Below are positions 1-9,190 of a stretch of DNA of 64,000 nt, piece after piece (within the stretch, counting starts at the first letter, position 1; each line of letters starts with the position of its first letter). Origin of the DNA: Labilibaculum sp. (lineage in GTDB: Bacteria > Bacteroidota > Bacteroidia > Bacteroidales > Marinifilaceae); contig NZ_OY761461.1 in the NCBI RefSeq assembly GCF_963664555.1, positions 2,542,001-2,606,000 on the forward strand, read 5' to 3'. The notes under the pieces are model-generated. The model ran no database searches, was not told the DNA's origin, and worked only from the letters and a program-made list of their open reading frames with translations. The position numbers were made by a program, and so were the translations under genes.

Positions 1-1149
1 GAAATTGCTCTTCCGGGGATTTTAGGACACATCTGTTCTGCTCCTTGTGAGAAAGTTTGCCGGCGTAAGGATGTCGATCAGGCGGTTTCCATTTGTCTCT
101 TGAAGCGAATTTCTGCAGATGAAGAGGAGTCTTTCTATTTTCCTGATAAGAGAGAAGCAAGTGGTAAAAAGGTTGCGGTTATTGGTTCCGGTCCGGCCGG
201 ATTATCGGCAGCCTATCATTTGGTAAAAGATGGACATGCCTGCGAGCTATTCGAGAAAGAAAATCGCTTGGGAGGAAGTTTGCTTGAATCTATCGAAAAA
301 GGGGACTTGCCTGAAGATATCCTGACAAGGGAAATAGAAATACTAAAACAATTTGGTGTGGTTTTTCTCATCGGTCAAAAAATTGAAAAAGAGAACTGGG
401 AACAGATCAAATCAGGCTTTGATGCTGTAATTCTGGCAACAGGAAGTGGTCTTGAAAATGTGGAGGAATTAGGTTTAAAGTCAGCGAAGGCTGGCTTGTG
501 GGTAGACGACAACACGTTCGCTGCCGATCAGACAGGAATATTTGCTACAGGAAGTGCAATCCGTGCTCAAAAAATGGCGGTAAAAGCGGTTGCTATGGGA
601 AAAGAAACAGCATGGTCGGTAGATGAGTTTTTACGAAATGGAGAAGGGAAAGCAACAAAGCGGGCATTCAATTCACGATTTGGAACACTGCGAAAAGAAG
701 AGCTGAGTGAGTATTTGAAAGAGTCTGTTTCGGGTGATCGTGTGGAGGCAAAATCCGATAAGGGATTTACGAAAGAGGAAGCTATGCAGGAAGCGGCCAG
801 ATGTTTGCATTGCGATTGCCGTAAATTGGATAATTGCAAGCTTCGTGTTTGTGCAGACACACATAATGCTGATCGCAGACGGTTTTCATTTGGCGAACGA
901 AACAGTGTGGTGAAGTATTTCGATCATGAAAGGATTATTTACGAACCCGAAAAGTGCATTAAGTGCGGACTTTGTATAGAAATTGCAGGCAAACACAAGG
1001 AGGAAACAGGCTTAACCAATATCGGACGGGGATTTACCGTTAAAGTATCGGTACCTTTTAATCAAAGCATTAACAAAGCGTTGACTGTTGCAGCAAAAGA
1101 ATGTGCAATGGCTTGTCCTACGGGAGCTTTATCGCTTCGCTCCAATTAG
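1..1149 (+). CDS. FAD/NAD(P) oxidoreductase with Fe-S domains (5' truncated)
   Basis: The frame is open from base 1 (residues before the first possible start read EIALPGILGHICSAPCEK), so the true start lies left of the window; a TTG at 100 is an internal codon. The N-terminal fragment has the cysteine pattern HICSAPCEKVC seen in the Fe-S domain of GltD/PreT-type enzymes. A Rossmann FAD-binding motif GSGPAGLSAAYHL follows, then a C-terminal ferredoxin-like part with CLHCDC, CIKCGLCI and CAMACPTG, resembling the second Fe-S domain of NuoG or formate dehydrogenase. The family moves electrons between NAD(P)H and Fe-S partners; the partner here is unknown. Its position at the head of a co-directional block rich in Fe-S and radical SAM proteins suggests electron supply to that block, which is inference. 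Confidence 0.8.
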   Translation, partial: EIALPGILGHICSAPCEKVCRRKDVDQAVSICLLKRISADEEESFYFPDKREASGKKVAVIGSGPAGLSAAYHLVKDGHACELFEKENRLGGSLLESIEKGDLPEDILTREIEILKQFGVVFLIGQKIEKENWEQIKSGFDAVILATGSGLENVEELGLKSAKAGLWVDDNTFAADQTGIFATGSAIRAQKMAVKAVAMGKETAWSVDEFLRNGEGKATKRAFNSRFGTLRKEELSEYLKESVSGDRVEAKSDKGFTKEEAMQEAARCLHCDCRKLDNCKLRVCADTHNADRRRFSFGERNSVVKYFDHERIIYEPEKCIKCGLCIEIAGKHKEETGLTNIGRGFTVKVSVPFNQSINKALTVAAKECAMACPTGALSLRSN

Positions 1150-1247
1150 GAATTAATAATTAAAGGAGCAATATAAAAGTCCGGAGATCGGCACGCATTT
1201 AAAGGAAAGACCTGTCAGAGTCTAAAAAATAGGAGAAGAAATTAAAA

Positions 1248-2414
1248 ATGAAGAAATTTTCACATCTCATATCTCGCATCTCACATCTTGTCAGGCGACG
1301 AGTCAATTCAATAATACTTCTGCTGTTATTGATTTTATCTGCATCAATTTCATCTTATAGTCAAAACAAACACAATTGGCTCTCGTTTCGTGGCAATTCA
1401 AGCCTTACGGGGATTACAGATGCCAATGTTCCAAAAGCACCCAAACTACTTTGGTCATATAAAACAGGCGATGCCATTAAATCATCACCCGTTATTAGCA
1501 ATGGGAACATATTTGTTGGTTCTAATGATGGGAAATTGTACGCAATTTCGAAAACAGGTGAACTAAAATGGAAGTTCGATGCCAAAACATCGGTGGAAGC
1601 CTCGCCATTATATTTGGATGGAAGCGTGTATTTCGGATCATTGGAAGGAATTTTTTACTGCTTGAATGCCACTGGTGGGGAGCTGAGATGGAAGTACGCC
1701 ACCGATGGTCAGATTTCGGGATCAGCCACTTGGTTCTGCGATAAATTGAGTAAACAGAAGAAGATTTTATTCGGAAGCTACGACTTTAATCTGCATTGTG
1801 TTGATGCAAAATCAGGCCAACTGCAATGGAAGTATGAATCTGATAATTACATCAATGGTGCTGCGTCCTGCAATGGTGAAATTGCCGTGTTTGGTGGTTG
1901 CGATGGTTTTCTGCATCAAGTGGATGTGAAAACCGGAAAGGCGAAAAACAAATTGGATATTGCCACCTACATCGCCTCATCGGTTGCGTTGGATGGGAAT
2001 CAGGCTTATTTCGGAAATCACGATGGCGAATTTTTCTGTGTGGATTACGCTAAAAATCAGGTGAAATGGAAGAAAGAGGGAGCGGTTTCCTATTTGGCTT
2101 CTCCTTCGGTCTCGGCCGATCAGGTAATTATTGGCGCTGAAAACCGGCAGGTTTACTGTTTCGATAAAGAAAACGGGAACATTCAATGGCAATTCCAAAC
2201 CAAAAATAAAATAGAAGCGTCGCCTGTAATTGCTGGTAATTCGGTAGTTATAGGCTCAGGAGATGGCCGAATATATGTATTGGATCGGAAAACCGGTCAG
2301 CAAATCTGGTCCTACGAAATCGGCAGAGCCATTGTTGGAACGCCTGCTGTGGTGGAAGGGATGATTGTTGTTGCCTGCATGGATGGAAGCATTTATGCTT
2401 TTGGTGAAAAATAA
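1248..2414 (+). CDS. Exported PQQ-like (BamB-type) beta-propeller protein
   Basis: 388 aa. After an Arg-rich n-region and a hydrophobic stretch (about residues 21-37) with a likely cleavage site near SYSQ, the protein consists of repeated blades with the motif GxxxWxY/F and DGxxYAL (for example DGKLYAISKTGELKW, DGRIYVLDRKTGQQIW). This is typical of PQQ-like/BamB beta-propellers, usually periplasmic scaffolds; no quinoprotein catalytic residues can be assigned. The ATG at 1248 has a good ribosome site (aggag, 1231-1235). The first codons contain a CTCATATCT/CTCACATCT phrase otherwise seen in spacers of this window. It is followed by an ABC transporter and a second propeller gene, so a role in envelope export or assembly is likely. 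The frame stays open for 44 codons after the stop. Confidence 0.8.
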   Translation: MKKFSHLISRISHLVRRRVNSIILLLLLILSASISSYSQNKHNWLSFRGNSSLTGITDANVPKAPKLLWSYKTGDAIKSSPVISNGNIFVGSNDGKLYAISKTGELKWKFDAKTSVEASPLYLDGSVYFGSLEGIFYCLNATGGELRWKYATDGQISGSATWFCDKLSKQKKILFGSYDFNLHCVDAKSGQLQWKYESDNYINGAASCNGEIAVFGGCDGFLHQVDVKTGKAKNKLDIATYIASSVALDGNQAYFGNHDGEFFCVDYAKNQVKWKKEGAVSYLASPSVSADQVIIGAENRQVYCFDKENGNIQWQFQTKNKIEASPVIAGNSVVIGSGDGRIYVLDRKTGQQIWSYEIGRAIVGTPAVVEGMIVVACMDGSIYAFGEK

Positions 2415-2616
2415 AAAAGCGCTGAAAGCCCTGAGAAGAGAGGGCACTTATGCGAAGGGCGACCATTTTATGCGAAAGGAGCCTTACTTTATTTGAAGGA
2501 AAACGATTTTATACTGATGGGAAGTAAAATACATCGAAGGACAAGTTGATTTCAACGAAGCAGGAACTGCATAGAACGAAAAAATGCTGAATAGTAGAGC
2601 AAAGATTGATATTTTA

Positions 2617-2649
2617 AGACCTGACAGGTTTTAAAAACCTGTCAGGTCT
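2617..2649. repeat. Perfect 33-bp palindrome (acctgacaggt family)
   Basis: Arms 2617-2632 and 2634-2649 are perfect inverse complements (left arm agacctgacaggtttt) around one central base. It lies between the propeller gene and the ABC ATPase. There is no long T-tract, so it is more like a dispersed palindromic element or mRNA-stabilising hairpin than a classic terminator. Partial relatives (cctgtcag) occur at 1208-1223 and 15288-15313. Confidence 0.75.
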
Positions 2650-2671
2650 GGAACTAAATTAGGAAAATGAT

Positions 2672-3358
2672 ATGATTATAGAACTAAAGAACATCACCAA
2701 ATATTACCAAAACGCTGGCAGTACTGAGAAAAGAATCATATTGGATGATCTTTCTCTGGCTATCGAAAAGGGAGAATCTATCGCCATTGTTGGTCCATCC
2801 GGCTCGGGTAAAAGTACATTGCTGAATGTGATTAGTTCTTTGGATACAGCCAATTCGGGCAGTGTAATTTTCGACGGGGAAGATTTATCGAAGAAAAATG
2901 AGAAGGAATTGGCCAACTTTCGCAATCAGAATCTGGGTTTTGTTTTTCAGTCGCATCACTTACTGCCTCAGTTGAATCTGATTGAGAATGTTTTGCTGCC
3001 TTTTATCCCCGTAAAGGATAAAAAGCAGAAGCAGGAAGCTGAAAAAAGGGCCTTGGAGCTTTTGGATTTTGTTGGATTATCGGAATTGATTTACCAGCGT
3101 CCGGGACAAATGTCGGGCGGAGAGTGTCAGCGCACAGCAGTGGTTCGTGCCTTAATTCATCAGCCAAATCTGCTTCTTGCCGATGAACCAACCGGTTCGC
3201 TGGATAAAAAAGCGGCAGAGCAATTGGGCGATTTATTGGTGAGTATCAACGAGAAACAAGGTGTTTCGCTAGTTATAGTAACTCACTCTATGGATTTGGC
3301 CAAAAAGATGAAGAAGATTTATCAATTGGAAGATGGAAAACTTCATTTGAGCACTTAG
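2672..3358 (+). CDS. ABC transporter ATP-binding protein (LolD/MacB type)
   Basis: 228 aa, full length for the LolD/MacB/FtsE ATPase class. Walker A GPSGSGKST at residues 41-49, Q-loop in FVFQSHHLLPQ, signature MSGGECQR, Walker B LLLADEPTGSLD and H-loop VTHS are all present, so it should be an active ATPase. This class powers FtsX-type permeases that act as mechanotransmitters moving lipoproteins, lipids or envelope substrates rather than forming classical channels. The matching permease follows 96 bp downstream. The start is the only ATG before the conserved IIELKNITKYY segment. Confidence 0.92.
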   Translation: MIIELKNITKYYQNAGSTEKRIILDDLSLAIEKGESIAIVGPSGSGKSTLLNVISSLDTANSGSVIFDGEDLSKKNEKELANFRNQNLGFVFQSHHLLPQLNLIENVLLPFIPVKDKKQKQEAEKRALELLDFVGLSELIYQRPGQMSGGECQRTAVVRALIHQPNLLLADEPTGSLDKKAAEQLGDLLVSINEKQGVSLVIVTHSMDLAKKMKKIYQLEDGKLHLST

Positions 3359-3454
3359 TAACTAGTCATTAGTAATGATACTTAAGCAAATAATGATAAA
3401 GGAAATTATATAAAGGCTTACCAGCGACTATGTGCTAAACACTATGTACTAAAA

Positions 3455-6400
3455 ATGACAATCTTAAAATACATCATCAAAAGCCTCTGGTACTTCAGAA
3501 AGCAGCATTTTGCCGTCTTTTTGGGGACAATTGTGAGTACAGCAGTACTTACAGGAGCATTAATTATTGGTGATTCGGTAAAATACAGCTTGCACGATCT
3601 GGTCAACCTTCGTTTGGGCCAGGTGGAATATGCCATGCCTGCAGGCGATCGGTATGTTCGTGCCGAATTGGCAAAAGAGATTCAGGCAGATTTAAATGGG
3701 AATGCAGCTGCTCTTTTGCAGGTGAAAGGAATTGCAATTCAACCAGAAAAACAGACTCGTACGAACAATATTCAGGCTTATGGGCTTGATCAGGAATTTT
3801 GGAAATTCTCTTCTGCTGAGCAAATTGACTTGAAAGATGGCGAAGCTGCTGTAAGTTCGAATCTGGCAGATAAAATGAGCCTGAAAATTGGTGATGAATT
3901 TCTGTTACGAGTTGAAAAGGGGAGTTTGATTCCCGCCAATGCTCCTTTTGTTTCCGATGAGGATCAGACAATCGCTTTGCGGGTAAAGGTAAAAGCCATT
4001 GCCGGAGATCAGGAACTGGGTCGCTTTAGCCTAAAAAACAATCAGGTTGCACCATACAATGTTTTTCTTTCCAGAGATTATCTGGCCAAAGAAATGGAAC
4101 TGGAAGGACGGGCAAATCTTTTACTGGCAAGTTCTGCAGGCGAATCTGTGCTTTCCTTACCTGAGGTAGAAGGCAGTTTAAAAAAGAACTGGAATGTGAA
4201 AGATGCCGGTCTTGAAATTCGTTTGGTTAAAGGAAAAGATCAGTTGGAATTGGTTTCGGATCGGGTATTTATCGATACTCCAATTTCAGATGAGCTGGAG
4301 AAAATCGAAATCAATAAGCAATCTCTTCTCACTTATTTTGTGAACCGAATCAGCAGTAAGGATAAAGAAACGCCTTATTCGTTTGTATCTGCCATTAATG
4401 GTGATTCACGTTTGTCAAATCTGTCTGATGGGGAAATTAGTATCAATCAGTGGTTGGCTGATGATATCCAGGCTAAGGCAGGCGATACAATTTCTCTGGA
4501 TTATTTTGTAATTGGCGCTTTGCGGGCTCTTAAAGAGCAGAAGCAGACATTTGTAGTGAAGGAAGTATTGCCTTTGGATAGTGATTTGCTGGATCAATCA
4601 ATGATGCCGTCCTTTCCGGGATTATCAGATGCAGGAAGTTGTAACGACTGGGAAGCCGGTGTTCCTGTTGATTTTTCAAAAATCCGTCCGAAAGACGAAG
4701 ACTACTGGAAGAAATACAAAGGAACTCCTAAAGCATTTATTTCCCCGGCAAAAGCAGTCGGATTGTGGAGCAATAAATATGGAAAATATACTGCGATCCG
4801 ATTTAATGAAAAGGAATTGGATCAGAAAGAATTAGAGAAACTCATACTTTCGGTGATAAGCCCTAAATCACTTAATTTGAGTTTTGTATCTGTTCGTAAT
4901 GCAGGTGTTTCGGCAGCAGATAACATGGTCGATTTTGGAGAGTTGTTCTTAAGTCTTAGCTTTTTCATCATATTCGCAGGAATCCTTTTAACCATCCTAA
5001 TTTATTCTCTAAATCTCGACAGCAGAAGTCAGGAAAATGGAATTCTTCTGGGTTTGGGCTTCCCTAAATCTCAAATACTGCGAATCAGAATTTATGAGTC
5101 ATTAGTAACCTTAGTTATTGGAGGATTTGTCGGTGTTTTAGGAGGCATTTTATACAACCATCTGCTTTTAAAAGCTTTGAATTCGGTGTGGACTGATGTA
5201 GTTCGTACCAATATGTTGAATGTTCATCTGCGCGGAACGACATTGTTTACCGGTTTTGCAATAGGTCTTGTGGTTGCAATGCTGTGCATTTGGTTGGTGA
5301 CCCGTAAAAAGCTAAAGAAAACAGCAAGCAATTTAATTCAGAATACAACCGATGAAAATATCTCTGCTAAAGGCAGTCGTATTTCAAAATTGATCGCATT
5401 GATCTCTATTCTTGGTGCTGCAGCTATGATTACGTATGCATTTGCATCCTCATTAGAGCAAAATGCGGAGCTATTGCTGTCTGCAGGAGGCTTGTTCATG
5501 ATCGGAGCCTGTGCTTTTGTACATATGTACCTGCAAAAATTGAGTTCAACCAGAAGTAGTAAAACACCATCTTTGCTGCAACTGGCTATGAAGAACAGTG
5601 CTCGCAATAGCAAAAGAAGTCTGGCAAGTGTCGCATTATTGGCACTGGGCACGTTCTCGGTTCTGATTACAGGAGCCAACCGAAAAACTTTTTTCGGTAC
5701 CGAAAATGCGAATCAATCGGGTACAGGTGGTTATGAATATTGGATGGAGACCACAATGCCTGTCTTGTTTGATTTAAATACAGATCAAGGCCAGGAAAAA
5801 CTTGGGTTTTGGGAAGGTGATCTCGATTCCACCACACAATTTGTACAGTTCAGAGCCTTGGAAGGTGATGATGCCAGTTGCCTGAATCTTAATCAGGTTC
5901 AGAAACCAGGAATATTAGGATTTGACCCCATATTATTCGATAGGAAGGATGCATTTTCATTTGCAAAACTTGCTGGTAATGTGAATTCTGAGCATCCGTG
6001 GCAGGTTTTAAATGAGGATATGGGAACAGATGTGATTCCTGCTTTCGCAGATCAGACAGTTATTGTTTGGGGATTGAAAAAAGCAGTTGGTGATACTTTG
6101 ATCTATCAAAATGAATTTGGGAAAGACATCAAATTGGTACTTCTGGGAGGTTTGAACAATTCCATCTTTCAGGGCAATATTTTGATCTCTGATCATCAGT
6201 TTCAAAAACACTTTCCATCAATTAGTGGATCAAAAGTATTATTGGTTGAATTACAGGGTAATACGGATGATCAGTTGATGCAGAAGTTTGAAAATAACTT
6301 GCAGGATTTGGGGGTTTCAGGAATGAAAACATCCGATCGTTTGGCTGCCTTCTATTCGGTTGAAAACACCTACTTAAGCATGTTTATGTTTCTGGGAGGC

Positions 6401-6748
6401 TTGGGTGTAATCATCGGAACCATAGGCTTGGGAATCGTTCTGATGCGAAACATCATGGAACGGAAAAAGGAATTGGCTTTACTTTCTGCAATCGGTTATC
6501 AGCAAAACAGCCTTTTTAAACTGCTGTTTTACGAGAATTTATTTTTGCTGCTGGTGGGATTGTGCTGTGGATTAGGTGCTGCACTAATTGGTGTGCTTCC
6601 ATCACTATTATCACCGTCATTTCATATGCCGGTTGGATATATTTTGGCATTGCTGTTCGGTATTTTAATCAGTGGATTGATATGGATTTGGATTCCTGCA
6701 CGGCAAATCAAAAAATACAATATCGTTGAATCATTAAAGAATGAATAA
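3455..6748 (+). CDS. Large FtsX-family ABC permease (double FtsX module)
   Basis: 1097 aa, far longer than MacB or LolC/E. One membrane segment lies near the N-terminus (residues 17-41), followed by a long extracytoplasmic MacB-PCD-like domain (about 45-485). A first cluster of FtsX helices starts near 490. A second soluble domain leads to a terminal FtsX unit with three helices ending IWIWIPARQIKKYNIVESL. The duplicated plan is typical of fused two-subunit permeases, so one gene can supply the whole membrane part for the ATPase upstream. The substrate is unknown. The flanking propeller proteins and the downstream isoprenoid genes suggest a lipid or lipoprotein cargo, which is inference. Confidence 0.88.
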   Translation: MTILKYIIKSLWYFRKQHFAVFLGTIVSTAVLTGALIIGDSVKYSLHDLVNLRLGQVEYAMPAGDRYVRAELAKEIQADLNGNAAALLQVKGIAIQPEKQTRTNNIQAYGLDQEFWKFSSAEQIDLKDGEAAVSSNLADKMSLKIGDEFLLRVEKGSLIPANAPFVSDEDQTIALRVKVKAIAGDQELGRFSLKNNQVAPYNVFLSRDYLAKEMELEGRANLLLASSAGESVLSLPEVEGSLKKNWNVKDAGLEIRLVKGKDQLELVSDRVFIDTPISDELEKIEINKQSLLTYFVNRISSKDKETPYSFVSAINGDSRLSNLSDGEISINQWLADDIQAKAGDTISLDYFVIGALRALKEQKQTFVVKEVLPLDSDLLDQSMMPSFPGLSDAGSCNDWEAGVPVDFSKIRPKDEDYWKKYKGTPKAFISPAKAVGLWSNKYGKYTAIRFNEKELDQKELEKLILSVISPKSLNLSFVSVRNAGVSAADNMVDFGELFLSLSFFIIFAGILLTILIYSLNLDSRSQENGILLGLGFPKSQILRIRIYESLVTLVIGGFVGVLGGILYNHLLLKALNSVWTDVVRTNMLNVHLRGTTLFTGFAIGLVVAMLCIWLVTRKKLKKTASNLIQNTTDENISAKGSRISKLIALISILGAAAMITYAFASSLEQNAELLLSAGGLFMIGACAFVHMYLQKLSSTRSSKTPSLLQLAMKNSARNSKRSLASVALLALGTFSVLITGANRKTFFGTENANQSGTGGYEYWMETTMPVLFDLNTDQGQEKLGFWEGDLDSTTQFVQFRALEGDDASCLNLNQVQKPGILGFDPILFDRKDAFSFAKLAGNVNSEHPWQVLNEDMGTDVIPAFADQTVIVWGLKKAVGDTLIYQNEFGKDIKLVLLGGLNNSIFQGNILISDHQFQKHFPSISGSKVLLVELQGNTDDQLMQKFENNLQDLGVSGMKTSDRLAAFYSVENTYLSMFMFLGGLGVIIGTIGLGIVLMRNIMERKKELALLSAIGYQQNSLFKLLFYENLFLLLVGLCCGLGAALIGVLPSLLSPSFHMPVGYILALLFGILISGLIWIWIPARQIKKYNIVESLKNE

Positions 6749-6852
6749 AATTAAAACTAACCCAATGAAACGTCCATGTTACCTCTTTCTAAACCAAGTG
6801 AGATGATTGATATGGTAAGTTCCATATGACAAAAACTTAAAATTATAATCAT

Positions 6853-8070
6853 ATGAAAAATTTAAGCATTCTAATTATTGCCGTACTCTTGTTTGCTTGT
6901 AATACCAAGCAGAAAAAAGTGAGTGAATGGAGAGGTGAGAACCGTTCCGGTATTTATAATGAAACCAATTTATTGCAGGAATGGCCGGAAGAAGGACCTT
7001 CTGTACTTTGGGATATTGAAGGTGTTGGAAATGGCTATGGTTCGCCGGTTATCAGTGAAAATACGATGTATTTAAATGGTGAAATTGATAGCCTTGCATA
7101 CCTGATTGCTCTTGATCTGCAAGGAAAAATTTTATGGAAAACTGAATTTGGTAAAGATTGGATGAAGAATTTTATTGGTAGTCGTTCAACGCCAACCGTG
7201 GTAGATGATTTGGTATATGTAGCCTCAGGAATGGGTGATATTGCTTGTATTAAAGCTGAATCAGGTGAATTGAAGTGGAAAGTGAATATGTTGGAAAAAT
7301 ATGAAGGTAAGAATACCCGTTTTGGATATTCACAATCTTTATTGGTTGATGATGATTTGGTTTTTGCATCACCAGGTGGAGAGGAAAATAACATTATTGC
7401 ATTAAATCGATTTACCGGTGAAATGGTTTGGGCCAATCCTGGAATTGGACAAGTTCCTTCTTATTGCTCTCCTTTATTGTTGGAATTTCCATCCCGAAAA
7501 GTTTTGGTAACTTTTTCGTACAATGCCTTAATGGGTATCGAATCGCAAACAGGTAAATTATTGTGGACGGAACTGCAGGATACGATTTGTGATGTTAATG
7601 GAAACACTCCAATTTTTGAAGATTCTTATTTGTATTACGTTACCGGATGTGGCAATGGAACCGTGAAAATGAAGCTTTCTGAAGATGGAAGTCAAATCAC
7701 GGAAGTATGGAGAAATAAAGATTTAGACAATATTATGGGAGGTGCTGTAAAATTAAATGGCAAAATCATTGCATCGGGTCAGCGCAAAAAAGTTTGGAAA
7801 AGTGTTGATGCCGAAACTGGTGAGACAAAAGACAGCTTGGATTTTGGACGTGGATCTACAATTGCCGCTGATGGCATGTTATATTGTTACAACGAAAAAG
7901 GTGAGGTTGGTTTGGTAAAAGTAACACCTGAAAGTATGGAGTTGGTAAGTGAATTTAAAGTAACCAAAGGAACCAAAGAGCATTTTGCTCAACCGGTAAT
8001 CAACAAGGGTGTTTTATACATCCGTCATGGCGATGCTCTGTTGGCATATGATATTAAGAAGAAGATTTAA
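6853..8070 (+). CDS. Lipoprotein PQQ-like beta-propeller
   Basis: 405 aa. A lipobox LLFAC with acylated Cys16 directs it to an envelope membrane; Asn at +2 gives no strong inner-membrane retention signal. The body is a PQQ/BamB-like propeller with blades such as SGELKWKV and TGKLLWTE. It starts with the SEWRGENRSGIY segment typical of Bacteroidota quinoprotein-like proteins. It is a diverged partner of the propeller at 1248-2414, on the other side of the ABC transporter. No heme site or PQQ ligand set can be assigned with confidence. The spacer upstream (6816-6832) contains a 17-bp motif also found ahead of the crotonase gene at 37873. Confidence 0.82.
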   Translation: MKNLSILIIAVLLFACNTKQKKVSEWRGENRSGIYNETNLLQEWPEEGPSVLWDIEGVGNGYGSPVISENTMYLNGEIDSLAYLIALDLQGKILWKTEFGKDWMKNFIGSRSTPTVVDDLVYVASGMGDIACIKAESGELKWKVNMLEKYEGKNTRFGYSQSLLVDDDLVFASPGGEENNIIALNRFTGEMVWANPGIGQVPSYCSPLLLEFPSRKVLVTFSYNALMGIESQTGKLLWTELQDTICDVNGNTPIFEDSYLYYVTGCGNGTVKMKLSEDGSQITEVWRNKDLDNIMGGAVKLNGKIIASGQRKKVWKSVDAETGETKDSLDFGRGSTIAADGMLYCYNEKGEVGLVKVTPESMELVSEFKVTKGTKEHFAQPVINKGVLYIRHGDALLAYDIKKKI

Positions 8071-8186
8071 TGAGGTAAGAGTCAATAGGAAATGAGTGAA
8101 ATTGCAAATTGTTTTTTCTCAAATCTCATTTCTAATATCTTAGATCTTGTTGATTTAGAAGGAAAAATTACAAATTAGGAAGAAAA

Positions 8187-9053
8187 ATGAGCAAACAAAT
8201 ATTTATTTGCGGGTGCGAGAAGGATGGGAAGATCGAAAAATCTTCGGTTCAGAAGTTGATTAGCACTCTGGAAGATAGGAATATAGCTTATACCTATATC
8301 GAGGACATGTGTGGTACGATTTTGAAGAGCCCGGATGATTTGGAAAGTTTGTACAATGCAAAAGATGCTATTGTTTTTGGTTGTCAGACTCGTGCGATGA
8401 AACATTTAGTGGACAATTCAGGACGAAACGCAGATGGGAATGGCACAGAATATCATCATGTGGAGGAAGAAGGTAGGGATGAGCTTATTTCAGCATTGGA
8501 ATCGAATACCGGAGCAGCTTTAAAAATCAAGTATTCTGATTCTTGGAAACCATGGTATCCGGTAATTGATTACGAGCGTTGCAACGGATGCCGCAAATGC
8601 CTGAACTTTTGTTTGTTTAGTGTATATTCTGTTGAGGATGACGGAACTGTTGTGGTTTCAGCTTCGGCGAATTGTAAGGATATGTGTCCTGCCTGTGCCC
8701 GTGTTTGTCCTCAGAATGCAATTATTTTCCCAAAGCACGCCGAAAGTCCAATAGATGGTGGCGAAGGTGATGGTACCGAAAATGAAAAGACAGATATTCT
8801 GGAACAAATTCAGAACGATGATGTTTATTCTGTTTTAAGTGCCCGCAGAAAGAATTTTCAGGTTTCCTTGCTGAAAAAAGATCAGTTCAAAATGGCGGAA
8901 GAGGAGCGCCGGGCTTGCTGCAGTGGAGCTGATAAAAAAGAGGAAGAAAAGAAAGCCGGAAAATGTGACTGTGACTGCAATTGTAAAGATGACCCGGAAA
9001 GTAATTGCGGCTGTGATTGCAAGGATGGTGATTCAAGTTCGTGTTGCTGTTAA
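8187..9053 (+). CDS. 2x[4Fe-4S] ferredoxin-like protein with Cys-rich tail
   Basis: 288 aa. An N-terminal domain (1-115) carries CGCEKDG and VFGCQTRAMK. Two 4Fe-4S motifs follow: C132-x2-C-x2-C138-x3-C142 and C163-x3-C167-x2-C170-x3-C174. After an acidic linker, the last 45 residues hold 12 cysteines (C244, C245, C260, C262, C264, C266, C274, C276, C278, C286-C288), giving a metallothionein-like tail ending in CCC. The ferredoxin part is likely an electron carrier for the radical SAM enzyme 137 bp downstream. The tail could bind metal or be a modification substrate; neither is shown. I know no named family with this combination. Confidence 0.78.
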   Translation: MSKQIFICGCEKDGKIEKSSVQKLISTLEDRNIAYTYIEDMCGTILKSPDDLESLYNAKDAIVFGCQTRAMKHLVDNSGRNADGNGTEYHHVEEEGRDELISALESNTGAALKIKYSDSWKPWYPVIDYERCNGCRKCLNFCLFSVYSVEDDGTVVVSASANCKDMCPACARVCPQNAIIFPKHAESPIDGGEGDGTENEKTDILEQIQNDDVYSVLSARRKNFQVSLLKKDQFKMAEEERRACCSGADKKEEEKKAGKCDCDCNCKDDPESNCGCDCKDGDSSSCCC

Positions 9054-9190
9054 AAATAGTAACTGCTTGTTGGTAAATGGTAATTAGTTAAAAAATGGTT
9101 TGTGTCAAATTATTTTGTTCCAATCACCAACAACTATGTGCTAATAACCAACGGCTGTGTACTAATTACTCTGAACTAAATACTAAATAA

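Noticed and set aside
5338..5679. 113-codon minus-strand frame within the permease
   Set aside because: Antisense shadow of the FtsX-type permease; composition reflects the opposite strand.
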